Source of the DNA: Phoronis australis
Lineage: Eukaryota > Phoronida > Phoronidae
Direction of reading: 5' to 3'
DNA: 29,307 nucleotides
Assembly: GCA_002633005.1 (NCBI GenBank)
Contig: NMRA01000375.1
Span: 105,854 to 135,160 of the forward strand
A program made the position numbers and the translations under genes. Under the pieces are notes generated by a model. The model worked only from the letters and a program-made list of their open reading frames with translations. It made no database searches and was not told the DNA's origin. Of this stretch, positions 17,801 through 23,500 are shown in pieces. Every line of letters begins with the position of its first letter. Within the stretch, counting starts at the first letter, position 1.

Positions 17801-19687
17801 GCATTCTGAGGAATTCAAAGGACACCCTCCAGCACCTACTCAGGCTTAAGCATAGGTGCATCCATGGGGGTCAAGGGGTCCGGACCCCCTATTTTCCCCT
17901 GATTTTAGTGATATCAAATCTATAATTTTCAAATTGTTGACTTGGTCTCCCCTTTTAAAAAATCCTTGACCGACCCCCTTAAAAATTCCAGGTTTCGCCC
18001 CTGCTACGTTTGATCTTGTGTCGTGGTGAAACTGAATATTGAAAATAGCCCATTCTCGCTCTAAAACTGCGAACTAAATCCACACCGCGGCATCATTGAC
18101 TTGCACCTATATCATGCAAGTCTGAAATATTTAGCAGTATTAAACCTCGGTCAGACCAAGTCTGAAGTTAAACCTGGTTAAAGACCGTAATACGGGTCTA
18201 AGGAAATAGGCCAGGTTGGTGATATGAAAACTGTCTCAGACCAGGTCTAAACTGGAATTAAACCAGGTTTTACTAGACTACTGGTCTAAAAGTTAAACCA
18301 CCTTTTATGAAATGCAGATTGTCTTTCAGCCTGGTCTATTGAGTCTAGTTTAAACCAGGTTTAACTCTAAACTACCTTTATGAAATCGGCTGCTAAAGTT
18401 TATCATCAGTAGTTTAATTTCAGCCACGAAGCAGCACAACCGTCTAGTCAATTCCAGGCGTTTTATTCCAACCAACACCATTTCAAGCAAAGGACAAGAA
18501 CGCAAAAACGATGATTTAGAAGAGTAAACTTAATACCTTGTTGAAAACAAATAGTTCTTTGACACTAGAACAAGACTTAATGCAGTTCAGACCAGCTTAA
18601 TTGCTGTTGGGATGTCTGGACAAAAACAGTGGTCACCGCTGATTCATTGTTACGCTGATGTCCACACATCAGTTTTATTTCCACCACTAGTAGACGTCTG
18701 CAGTAAAGTTACCTCCACCTTCCAACGGTGTACTTCAAACCCTGGGCGAATTTACTCTTCGTTGGTCCTCCCACACACCACAATTAAAGTCACATCAGTT
18801 AAAGACTTCACGCTTCATAGTATAAGATTAAGAGAAGACGTGAGAGAGTTCAGAATCTCGACAATATTTTCAGAAAGCCTCATCCACATGAGTAAAAGTG
18901 CCAAAGAAGCTTTGGACAAAGTTCGTCCTAACACGTTCTTGATAGAGAGTCGAGGACTACAGGAAATAAAGGTCTGTCTTTTAGTAGAAAATCAATACAA
19001 CTGCTTCTGCCAATAAAGAAATTTTAATTTCCTTTCAAGATTAAGAAAAAATACTGTGAGGTTCAAGTCTTGACATGTTTTGACATGCCCAACATCCTAC
19101 GAAACAAAATCATGCCCTCTAACAAGGACAATAGTTTGACAGTGAGCTTTATACAGCAGCATAGCAAGACATGAATGGAAATTTACCAGACTGTGAGCCC
19201 AATAGTTTGTTCAAGCCAGGCTTGAGCCAATTTGTATATTGACTCACGGATTTTAAGGTTGTCACCAGTCCCTTGAACTGCCATTGAATGTCTTACTATG
19301 ATGCTGTATACAGCTCACTCTCACACTGTGTTAGATGGTCACATGTTGTTTCTGAAGATGATGTTGGACAAATCGAAACATGTCAAGACTTGAAAATCTG
19401 ATTTACTTAATAACATTATAACTTATTTGTCTTCACTGAGACCAATTTCCTAACACCAACATATTACATCACAGGGCAAAGGAACGATGGAGACGTTTTG
19501 GCTGCAAGGTTATGACCCAAGTTTAGGACCCATTCGTCGAAGTAGAACACGTCCTCCCAGTACTGTCAGACAAAACTGGGAACAGCTGAGTGAAGCACCA
19601 TTACCACAAGTGGCCAAGTCGGACAACTTGTATGGAATAACCTTAGCCAGTCCTAAACTTTCACCAACACTGCAAATCACCAATTGA
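2713..19687 (+). CDS. Receptor-type guanylyl cyclase, 22 exons, 5' partial; probable pseudo-cyclase
   Basis: Single-pass membrane receptor of the natriuretic-peptide/orphan guanylyl cyclase family, whose active members make cGMP from GTP. Exons: 2713-2819, 3628-3849, 4334-4483, 5120-5307, 5736-5852, 6140-6275, 6383-6498, 7931-8039, 11304-11376, 11497-11635, 11879-12022, 12424-12531, 12674-12739, 13309-13465, 13637-13786, 13923-14121, 14207-14344, 15036-15228, 16142-16349, 16960-17043, 18874-18971, 19475-19687. All phases agree and give 1037 residues from the first full codon. Regions: ectodomain 1-382, transmembrane helix about 384-404, kinase-homology domain about 410-725, coiled-coil linker about 728-770, cyclase domain about 785-975, then a tail. 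Family members run about 1050-1150 residues, so a signal peptide and roughly the first 60-100 residues are missing and probably lie upstream. Both metal-binding Asp residues of the cyclase domain are substituted (Glu799, Gln843). The reading frame is otherwise intact, so this is not a dead gene. The subfamily cannot be assigned from the sequence alone. Confidence 0.93.
2820..3627 (+). other. Intron 1 with a tRNA-derived SINE
   Basis: Between receptor exons 1 and 2. Apart from the SINE-like stretch around 3190-3400 nothing recognisable is present. Confidence 0.75.
3210..3400 (+). mobile_element. tRNA-derived SINE-like sequence
   Basis: Contains an RNA polymerase III A-box-like segment (tagtggttagag, 3232-3243) and a B-box-like ggttcaaatct (3270-3280) at tRNA-like spacing, followed by a non-tRNA body. 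The acceptor-stem halves do not pair clearly, so a retroposon fits better than a tRNA gene. Boundaries are approximate. Confidence 0.6.
3628..3849 (+). CDS. Receptor cyclase exon 2 (ectodomain)
   Basis: Acceptor attttacag, donor gtgagc. Encodes [18 protein letters not shown], the classic 'YPVGLLA..WN.P.ITW' block of receptor cyclase ligand-binding domains. It continues through [23 protein letters not shown], matching the conserved 'W..V.ilY' strand. Phase 1 in and phase 1 out. Confidence 0.95.
3850..4333 (+). other. Intron 2, no recognised feature
   Basis: 484 bp between receptor exons 2 and 3; nothing seen beyond AT-rich sequence and the normal splice sites. Confidence 0.7.
4334..4483 (+). 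CDS. Receptor cyclase exon 3 (ectodomain)
   Basis: Acceptor ccatttcag, donor gtaagt. Encodes [16 protein letters not shown] and then [16 protein letters not shown]. The cysteine in QCAVV and the helix before the next strand fit a periplasmic-binding-type ectodomain. Phase 1 in and out. Confidence 0.9.
4484..5119 (+). other. Intron 3 with repeat fragments
   Basis: Around 4720-4800 are short mirrored words (gctagccc, gcgctaatactcgcc, cttgctagccc). Together with tcgccaagtcttgct, shared with 1677, they suggest a decayed foldback repeat. No exon seen. Confidence 0.5.
5120..5307 (+). CDS. Receptor cyclase exon 4 (ectodomain)
   Basis: Acceptor ttttcttctag is a strong pyrimidine tract and phase-compatible. 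Encodes [20 protein letters not shown], then [11 protein letters not shown], the family block 'A.V.i.C...d..R..ml.A...gm..GeYVFi'. The donor caa|gttagt is weak at -1 and +3, but it is the only one found that enters exon 5 in frame. The open frame continues to 5559 without family similarity, so I treat that as intron read-through. Confidence 0.87.
5308..5735 (+). other. Intron 4
   Basis: 428 bp. The reading frame of exon 4 stays open to 5559 but shows no family similarity. Near 5520-5645 there are imperfect mirrored words (gtccatggagtcagtgagac and gtgagactccacggtcc) resembling a decayed foldback. Confidence 0.55.
5736..5852 (+). CDS. Receptor cyclase exon 5 (ectodomain)
   Basis: Acceptor ctcgtttcag, donor ag|gtatag. 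Encodes [17 protein letters not shown], matching the 'f...V..R...pPw/y' segment that precedes the ectodomain helix with the FHDA-like motif. Length is 39 codons, phase 0 at both ends. Confidence 0.88.
6140..6275 (+). CDS. Receptor cyclase exon 6 (ectodomain)
   Basis: Acceptor ttgatgcag, donor gtacca. Encodes [17 protein letters not shown], the conserved 'A..LyDAVllYA.AlNe' helix, then [13 protein letters not shown] ('M.n.tFeG'). This is a strong family diagnostic. Phase 0 in, phase 1 out. Confidence 0.95.
6383..6498 (+). CDS. Receptor cyclase exon 7 (ectodomain); probable GC donor
   Basis: Acceptor ccattgcag. Encodes [18 protein letters not shown], the 'G.tG.v.iD.nGdR...y' block. The exon end is inferred: a GC donor aat|gcaagt at 6499 leaves phase 0, which the strong next acceptor at 7931 needs. 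A GT donor at 6503 (caa|gtaatt) would need the weak acceptor at 7895 and would insert a hydrophobic segment that family members lack. Confidence 0.78.
6655..6780. repeat. Degenerate tandem repeat, period about 50 bp
   Basis: Three related words at similar spacing: cattatggcgttac (about 6658), ctattggttggcgtt (about 6711) and ctatcggatggcgtc (about 6761). A similar phrase occurs at 22999-23035. Confidence 0.45.
7283..7530 (+). repeat. Dispersed repeat, copy A
   Basis: Shares a series of words in the same order with the reverse complement of about 27005-27235: gtgggcaaaaa, ccgcctcag, gcaggaac, accaaaatt, aattcacagctctg (with a change), gtccacatt and gagcccccc. Not coding. Edges are approximate. 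Confidence 0.8.
7931..8039 (+). CDS. Receptor cyclase exon 8 (juxtamembrane ectodomain)
   Basis: Acceptor tacatttccag, donor gcag|gtacat. Encodes [20 protein letters not shown], the 'i.W......PpD.P.CGF' block found just outside the membrane in receptor cyclases, then a second Cys (EFC). Two cysteines close to the membrane are typical of disulfide-linked extracellular juxtamembrane regions. Confidence 0.9.
8950..10150. repeat. Decayed tandem repeat, period about 420-460 bp
   Basis: Three related segments: ggatccttcggaaaatcc near 9053, ttggtccgaaactcgtcgg near 9481 and ggatcgttccgaaacc near 10029. The second and third go on to share cacatctgcaaaa. Similarly gccaatttgcataatggtc near 9146 resembles gccaattttgttaatgatc near 9608. 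The wider spacing of the last interval is roughly explained by the SINE inserted within it. Confidence 0.6.
9638..9750 (+). mobile_element. tRNA-derived SINE
   Basis: A-box-like gtgacctagtgagctaag (about 9649-9666) and a good B-box ggttcgaattcc (9694-9705), preceded by a tRNA-like anticodon-arm region. The 3' part is unrelated to tRNA. Edges are approximate. Confidence 0.7.
11304..11376 (+). CDS. Receptor cyclase exon 9 (transmembrane helix)
   Basis: Acceptor gtactttttcag, donor gag|gtatgt. Encodes [20 protein letters not shown], a single hydrophobic span followed by basic residues in the next exon. This fixes the topology: exons before it are extracellular, those after it cytosolic. Phase 1 in, phase 2 out. 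Confidence 0.93.
11497..11635 (+). CDS. Receptor cyclase exon 10 (cytosolic juxtamembrane)
   Basis: Acceptor ctgttgatcag, donor acg|gtaagt. Encodes [16 protein letters not shown], then a basic stretch [16 protein letters not shown]. This is the position of the short linker and start of the kinase-homology domain ('yRk...E.eL....W.i...dv'). Phase 2 in, phase 0 out. Confidence 0.85.
11879..12022 (+). CDS. Receptor cyclase exon 11 (kinase-homology N-lobe)
   Basis: Acceptor ttgcacgcag. Encodes [20 protein letters not shown], ending in IMVQSRCKV. It precedes the 'ElkqlR.L.HeNinpFiG' helix that starts in the next exon. The donor is ambiguous: gtacgt after 12022 (preferred) or gtggta after 12019. 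Both keep the frame and differ by one valine. Confidence 0.83.
12023..12423 (+). other. Intron 11, no recognised feature
   Basis: 401 bp. Open frames on both strands overlap it, but none shows domain similarity, and the splice sites of exons 11 and 12 are in phase across it. Confidence 0.65.
12424..12531 (+). CDS. Receptor cyclase exon 12 (kinase-homology domain)
   Basis: Acceptor ctttcgttccag, donor cag|gtaaga. Encodes [18 protein letters not shown], then [10 protein letters not shown]. These are the family motifs 'L.HeNin.FiG..vd' and 'teYC.RGSLqD'. Exactly 36 codons, phase 0. Confidence 0.95.
12674..12739 (+). CDS. Receptor cyclase exon 13 (kinase-homology domain)
   Basis: Acceptor gatattttccag, donor acg|gtaaga. 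Encodes [20 protein letters not shown], matching 'DvL.n....LDw.f..SLi.Div'. It reads directly from RGSLQ of the previous exon. 22 codons, phase 0. Confidence 0.93.
12724..12995 (+). repeat. Degenerate repeats of the exon 13 3' end and donor
   Basis: Exon 13 ends aaggacatagtaacggtaag. Similar words follow in the intron: aaggacatggtaatgataaa (12782), aaagatatcctaacgataag (12947) and aaagatatggtaatggtatc (about 12977). Confidence 0.6.
12740..13308 (+). other. Intron 13 with two degenerate tandem repeats
   Basis: The first part repeats words resembling the end of exon 13 and its donor (see 12724-12995). The second part (13010-13240) repeats gtccc.tcttc.gtcac. No additional exon. Confidence 0.65.
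13010..13240. repeat. Degenerate tandem repeat in intron 13
   Basis: gtcccgatcttcggtcac near 13052 recurs as gtcccactcttcagtcac near 13180, each followed by a ttc.ggcgga or ttcgggtgga segment. A third, weaker copy (gccccactcttagc) starts near 13000. Confidence 0.55.
13309..13465 (+). CDS. Receptor cyclase exon 14 (pseudokinase core)
   Basis: Acceptor ttcgttgaacag (weak tract), donor actg|gtaaaa. Encodes [20 protein letters not shown], then [15 protein letters not shown] replaces the catalytic HRD of true kinases and DYG replaces DFG. This is the usual state of receptor cyclase kinase-homology domains, which bind ATP and regulate without phosphorylating. Confidence 0.95.
13637..13786 (+). CDS. 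Receptor cyclase exon 15 (kinase-homology C-lobe)
   Basis: Acceptor gttgccattgtag, donor gaag|gtgtgt. Encodes [14 protein letters not shown], then [18 protein letters not shown] and RSLPYSG. These are the 'LWtAPElLR', 'GtqkGDvYSFgIil.Ei..R..Py' motifs of this family. Phase 1 in and out. Confidence 0.96.
13923..14121 (+). CDS. Receptor cyclase exon 16 (end of kinase-homology domain)
   Basis: Acceptor aatggttttccag, donor gg|gtgagt. Encodes [18 protein letters not shown], then [16 protein letters not shown]. Matches 'eii.rV......PfRP......' and 'lm..CW.E.P..RP.f'. The usual Pro after Arg is Gly here. Phase 1 in, phase 2 out. Confidence 0.95.
14207..14344 (+). CDS. Receptor cyclase exon 17 (coiled-coil linker)
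   Basis: Acceptor atcattgcag, donor ccgag|gttagc. Encodes [20 protein letters not shown], then [12 protein letters not shown]. This is the signalling-helix/dimerisation linker ('le.LveeRT.eL..Ek.ktd.LL..mLP') that joins the pseudokinase to the cyclase domain. Phase 2 in and out. Confidence 0.95.
14345..15035 (+). other. Intron 17 with a hairpin
   Basis: 691 bp. An imperfect hairpin pairs gtgtccacgac (14562-14572) with gttgtggacac (14598-14608). The gagttcggctcctgg just after it recalls a tRNA B-box, so a worn SINE is possible. No exon seen. Confidence 0.5.
15036..15228 (+). CDS. Receptor cyclase exon 18 (cyclase domain, first metal site substituted)
   Basis: Acceptor gcattgttttag. Encodes [20 protein letters not shown], then [12 protein letters not shown] and [12 protein letters not shown]. 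It aligns without gaps to the family block containing FFSDIVGFT. The metal-binding Asp of SDIV is Glu here (codon gaa, 15112-15114), and the Val-Gly pair that follows is Tyr-Asp. The exon ends aag|gcaagt, a consensus GC donor; no in-frame GT donor continues the protein. Confidence 0.94.
15229..16141 (+). other. Intron 18, GC-AG type
   Basis: Donor aag|gcaagt, the textbook GC-AG consensus; acceptor ttggttgcag. The intron separates the two substituted metal-site exons. An open frame at 15600-15827 has the phrase MGQGSFG but no other kinase features. Confidence 0.85.
16142..16349 (+). CDS. Receptor cyclase exon 19 (cyclase domain, second metal site substituted)
   Basis: Acceptor gaattggttgcag, donor cag|gtttgt. 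Encodes [19 protein letters not shown], aligning to VETIGDAYMVVSGLP. The guanine-recognition Glu is kept (gag, 16145-16147), while the second metal-binding Asp is Gln (cag, 16157-16159). The exon continues with [12 protein letters not shown] and [15 protein letters not shown], matching 'lRiGihtGPvvAGvVG'. Phase 0 in, phase 1 out. Confidence 0.94.
16350..16959 (+). other. Intron 19 with a GC-rich foldback
   Basis: 610 bp. A perfect 12-bp inverted repeat, catgggcggcgc (16804-16815) and gcgccgcccatg (16852-16863), followed by a related phrase ggtgcgccgtccatg. The remainder is featureless. Confidence 0.65.
16960..17043 (+). CDS. Receptor cyclase exon 20 (cyclase domain, [10 protein letters not shown])
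   Basis: Acceptor tttaataacag, donor aaag|gtgagc. Encodes [20 protein letters not shown] then SRMASHGK. It keeps the guanine-specifying Cys (tgc, 16989-16991) and the Asn and Arg of NTASR that stabilise the transition state. This is the best-conserved part of the domain. Confidence 0.97.
17044..18873 (+). other. Intron 20 carrying a terminal-inverted-repeat element
   Basis: 1830 bp, mostly the element at 17203-18392. After it, 18393-18873 shows no recognisable feature apart from an open frame (18612 onward) that runs into exon 21 but has no similarity upstream of the acceptor. Confidence 0.65.
17203..18392. mobile_element. Non-autonomous TIR element (MITE-like)
   Basis: Perfect 19-bp terminal inverted repeats: cagccgatttcataaaggt (17203-17221) and its reverse complement (18374-18392). 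Inside both ends the words aaaccaggttta and taaacctggtt are repeated many times. A further TIR-like copy (aaaccaccttttatgaaat) lies near 18295. The middle (about 17390-18110) is unrelated sequence with the palindrome ggggtccggacccc (17875-17888), perhaps a nested insertion. No transposase frame and no clear target-site duplication. Confidence 0.75.
18874..18971 (+). CDS. Receptor cyclase exon 21 (end of cyclase domain)
   Basis: Acceptor acaatattttcag, donor aag|gtctgt. Encodes [16 protein letters not shown], then [12 protein letters not shown], matching 'riHiS......L......f.ieeRG..eiKGKG'. Phase 1 in, phase 0 out. Confidence 0.94.
18972..19474 (+). other. Intron 21, largely a foldback element
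   Basis: 503 bp between the last two receptor exons. Most of it is the inverted-repeat element at 19062-19394. Confidence 0.8.
19062..19394. mobile_element. Foldback (palindromic MITE-like) element
   Basis: Perfect 19-bp outer arms: ttcaagtcttgacatgttt (19062-19080) and its reverse complement at 19376-19394. Inner arms of about 35 bp (19138-19172 and 19288-19322) pair with few mismatches. The whole element can fold on itself. No coding content. Confidence 0.88.
19475..19687 (+). CDS. Receptor cyclase terminal exon with stop
   Basis: Acceptor ttacatcacag. Begins [14 protein letters not shown], the conserved end of the cyclase domain ('KGKG.m.TyWL.g'), then a tail of about 56 residues rich in Ser, Pro and Arg ([18 protein letters not shown]). 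The tail is unconserved as far as I can tell. The stop is tga at 19685-19687. Confidence 0.95.
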   Translation, partial: GKGTMETFWLQGYDPSLGPIRRSRTRPPSTVRQNWEQLSEAPLPQVAKSDNLYGITLASPKLSPTLQITN

Positions 19688-20275
19688 CTGGCATCATCCA
19701 CAGAGAAGTGTCTGCCCTAAAAAATTTATAACTATTAAAGCATCAAGCCATGCTGGAATTAGCATGAAAAATATTTATAAAAGGAAGTTCTGATATTAAG
19801 CCCCCTATGTATATTCCTAACACAGCATCAGTATCCCAAAGGTAAGCCTAGGCTCACTTTCTAAAATAAGCCTACATTCAGAAAATCTAATGATGACAGA
19901 GCCATGGGCTCCCATTGGGGGCTGTTAATAGAGATTCCCTGTGTTTCAACAAGTGACACGTGATTGCATTCACATTGTATATTTTATCTACAAAAAAGTT
20001 ACAGCATGGTTTAAAATTTGGCAAATTGCACAATGTATTGTGAGAAGTGTTTGCTACTGATAACCTTCTGACATTCCAAGTGTGTTGTACAGGTAGATCG
20101 TGTTGGTACCAATATGGTGCCACTGAATCCTGCCAACACAATCTTACGCAAGCTCTGATTTTTCACTCTGACTTGTGTCTGTGTCCAATACCAGTACACT
20201 CTATGATGTTTTGGTTCTCTGAGATCTTTGTTACAACAAATTTAACCTGTAAATAAAATTGTTCAATTTTCTTCA
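19688..20275 (+). other. 3' UTR of the receptor cyclase gene
   Basis: Runs from the stop codon to shortly after the AATAAA at 20252-20257. It contains the AT-rich motif aatatttataaaa near 19770 and an imperfect hairpin at 20095-20144. The end is inferred, without transcript evidence. Confidence 0.6.
20252..20257 (+). terminator. Poly(A) signal AATAAA, receptor cyclase gene
   Basis: Canonical hexamer about 565 bp after the stop codon, followed by a T-rich stretch (attgttcaattttctt). It is the first good signal after the last exon and faces the RTCA signal on the other strand. Confidence 0.6.
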
Positions 20276-20286
20276 AACCTAGGTGC

Positions 20287-20292
20287 TTTAAT
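20287..20292 (-). terminator. Poly(A) signal ATTAAA, RTCA gene
   Basis: Reads ATTAAA on the minus strand (tttaat on plus), downstream of the last recognised RTCA coding sequence. The variant hexamer is common in animals. Facing the AATAAA at 20252-20257, it makes the two genes a tightly convergent pair. Confidence 0.45.
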
Positions 20293-20473
20293 CATTGCGC
20301 ACGAGTAAGAACTGATATTTTACAAAATAATTCTGGGAAAAACAACAGTGCACGTCCCACACAATACAAACTAGGTTGAGCCCATATCACAAACTTCAAA
20401 ATGGAATAAATCAAGTTAGTCATGGAGAATCTGCCTGTTGAAGTAATCGATGAGGTCCATCCATTCCTTGATT

Positions 20474-20503
20474 TCACCATTTGTATTTAGGAACGCTAAC
20501 TCG
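20474..20503 (-). CDS. RTCA: RTCA probable last exon, C-terminus uncertain
   Basis: Acceptor TTTTTTGAATGCAG directly follows a pyrimidine tract, 174 bp after the previous exon. In the phase required it encodes only RVSVPKYKW and then TGA (20474-20476), shorter than the usual family tail, which ends in an 'IeC.GiG' strand. An alternative acceptor CGAG 4 bp further in would give another frame, [20 protein letters not shown], ending at TAA 20416-20418. Neither matches the family tail. Confidence 0.4.
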   Translation of the reverse strand, partial: RVSVPKYKW

Positions 20504-23500
20504 CTGCATTCAAAAAATCAAAAACAAAGGGTTCCAAATGAACCAAAACAATCACGTTTTTAAGATGGCGCTAGCATGGAGCTTTAAACATGACATAAAA
20601 ACAATGGAAGAATTAGCAAAATCACATGTATGAGACGAGGAAGGAGAGGAGTATCACATGCATTTAACGGAACTCACCCCAGAAATTTGTTGAGATATTG
20701 CTATGGCAGTCTGAGTGTGCAGTGTCAGTTCACCCACTTTAATCCTAGACGTGCCTTCAGCCAGTGACATGAAGATAATTAGCTGGAAAGACGAATGCAT
20801 GAATAACAAACTCATGGCCAACAGAGGTCGCCGATCTTAAAGACATTAAAGATTTCAAAGAATGTTCTTCCCCTCTGTCGATATTTTTTACATTGCCATA
20901 CCCTTTATGAAATTTGAACTAAAAGGCCAATAAACCCGGAACTTCTTTCAGCACTCACCAGTATAAAATTAAACTCATCTTTTTCTTCCATAAGATTGGA
21001 ATTGATTTCTAGGTTTGAGAATAACTGACAGTTTATGTATTGCCTCCATCCTCGCTCATAAAGTTGCTCCCCACAATGTTTCTTTTTTGCTTCTTTACGA
21101 TGGGTTAGTTTCAGCCACTGCATTTGGATGTCACGGAAATTTCAGAGGTTTTGTTACGACCAATTCCAATAATATTCAATCAAAGAATAAGAGCATGCTA
21201 TGGATGTTTTGAAAGTGCAAATACGGAAAGAGGTTGTTTTAGACATCAGAACATAGTTTTCACAGGCAATTTTGGTTGATCACTATTTATCATCAAATAT
21301 GTTGCATGAATTTATAAATCAACCATTTCTATGTATGAACAGTATGGTGCAAATGATATAAACTGATTGGTAAGAATGCACAGTAATTTTTTCTTGCAAG
21401 GTCTGTCATTAATTGTGATAATTAATATGATTTCTTATCACAAAGTTATGATGAATAATCGAGGTTTTCAAAAAATGATGGAGTATGAATGACGACACTT
21501 TATCGTGATGATCATTTAGTATCAGCCAAAATGGGGGTGAAAAGCAGCTTTAAAATTAATGCAATAAATGATGTCACACACATCAATTGGCTCAACTGTG
21601 AGACGTACAAGACAGCAACTATACTCAGGGAATAATAATGGTGACTGGTCCCCTTCCACATTTATGGACTTCATTCTTGATCAGCATTGGAATATGTGCC
21701 ATAGATAGTAAAACATTAGCTGGCACTTGTGGAAAAAATCTTCCTTTATGGACGGAAGCAGAGAATTCAATCCCACAAGTCAACACTCCAACCTTGCCAA
21801 CCAATCACGTCAGTGGCCACCATTTTGCTAGGTTAGGTTATTAAGCTCCGCGAGTAAACTCGAGAAACACTCGCTTTTTTCAATCACGGGCTTTTGCGAG
21901 TTTTGACTTTTCTCACACAAAACTTGGTCTAGGGAAAGCTGCCGAATTACTGATTCTCCCAAAAGAAGCAAATCAGTTCGTCGCAGCAAACAGTAGGGGA
22001 GATAAATTTGAGTCCAGTGAGCAGCCTAATTCACAAAGTAAATGTTCTTGGCAAGCATCAAATTCGCATCCAAGGTACATATGAGCACCAAATTTTTATG
22101 ACCATTTCAACGTGGTTTCCATATTCATTGTTTAACAATATCTTGATCTGTCCAAGATCAGAATTGATTGTTACTTTTAGAACCATAAAGAAGTGCAGAA
22201 AAAATACTCACTACAGGCATCAGACAAAAAATGGGCACCACAATGACACTATCAAATTTAATAAATTTTAAGTTTCTTAAAAATCCTCATTTTTAGAAAT
22301 TTTAATATTGTCTTATTAGGGAAAGTTTAAGGCTGCTGACATTGTGGTAAAACATGCCTTGGTATGAATAATAAATGGTGTTTTCGGGCACAATGTATGA
22401 GTTTCGATCCTCAAGTACAAATACAGGGTATACCTGGTCTTGTAGATACTGGTCTACGCATCCTCCTGCATCAAGGTTTTTCATTAACATTTGAGCAGCA
22501 CCGCATCCAACATCTTCAGCTGGCACACCTGTAGATAACAATGAGTAGGCACACCTGTAGATAACAATGAGTACTGAACCATTCACCGCCTACTGTGGTG
22601 TGCATAAAGAAAATTAAAGTAAACTTAACACCACACGGCGCAACCTATTGACTATCTGTGTAAATTCAGTATGTGATCTAAATATACAAAACTAAGCTCC
22701 ACCAACACAGGCTGTTTGAGCATGGTACAACACCAACTGCTAACTCAAATGTACTGAACTAAGTACAACTCAAACTGCAGAACTTGAGAGCAAAGAATAT
22801 AAACTCCAAAACTTTGTACAACAAAATTTGCTAACTGCTTGAGCCCTTTCTCTCAATGATTCTGTTGAAGTCATAATGGACTATAATTCATAACAAGAAA
22901 CAAGTTGAGTTATCCAACTTTAAGTGAATTGAAACAAAAGGCAAGTCTTTTCGGAAAAAGTTGTGTTTATAGCAGCTTCACCACAAAACAAAACTAATCC
23001 ATTATCGCCACTATTGGTTTCCGGTTTATTATTTTACGCGAGTTATTCGTTTGACTATTTTTGTTAGCCCTTCCGGTTTCGCCATTTGCGATAAATAAAC
23101 ACAAGTATTTTGAGTTCACACATTTACTCTCATTTTACTGGCGTATGTCTACTTGAGCCAAGCAAGTCAGTGGTACCTCTGATGTACTATACTGACCACA
23201 GCCAAGGCATACTGATCTCCTGAGTCTAGTGAGTTAGTGATACCCCTGAGGTCCTACTCCAGACACTGCCAAAGCACACTGACTTGTTGCGCCAGTTGTG
23301 TCAGTGGTTCCTGTGCCAAGCCTGGTTAATACAAACTGACCTTTTGACCTGACATAATTATAGCACACACCAAAAGTACAAACTGCTGTCACAACGAGTC
23401 ATTGGTAGCTACTCTGATGGTGAATTCTGCTTGCCCTCCGCCACCACGATGGGAATTTTGAGTGGTTTTGTGTGATTATTAATGACCTGTACAGTAGATC

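Noticed and set aside
20950-21080. Minus-strand stretch [13 protein letters not shown] with donor GTGAGT
   Set aside because: Lies between two RTCA exons that already join in phase, and does not match the RTCA sequence expected there.
22008-22271. 87-codon open frame
   Set aside because: Low-complexity composition and no recognisable domain; inside an RTCA intron on the opposite strand.
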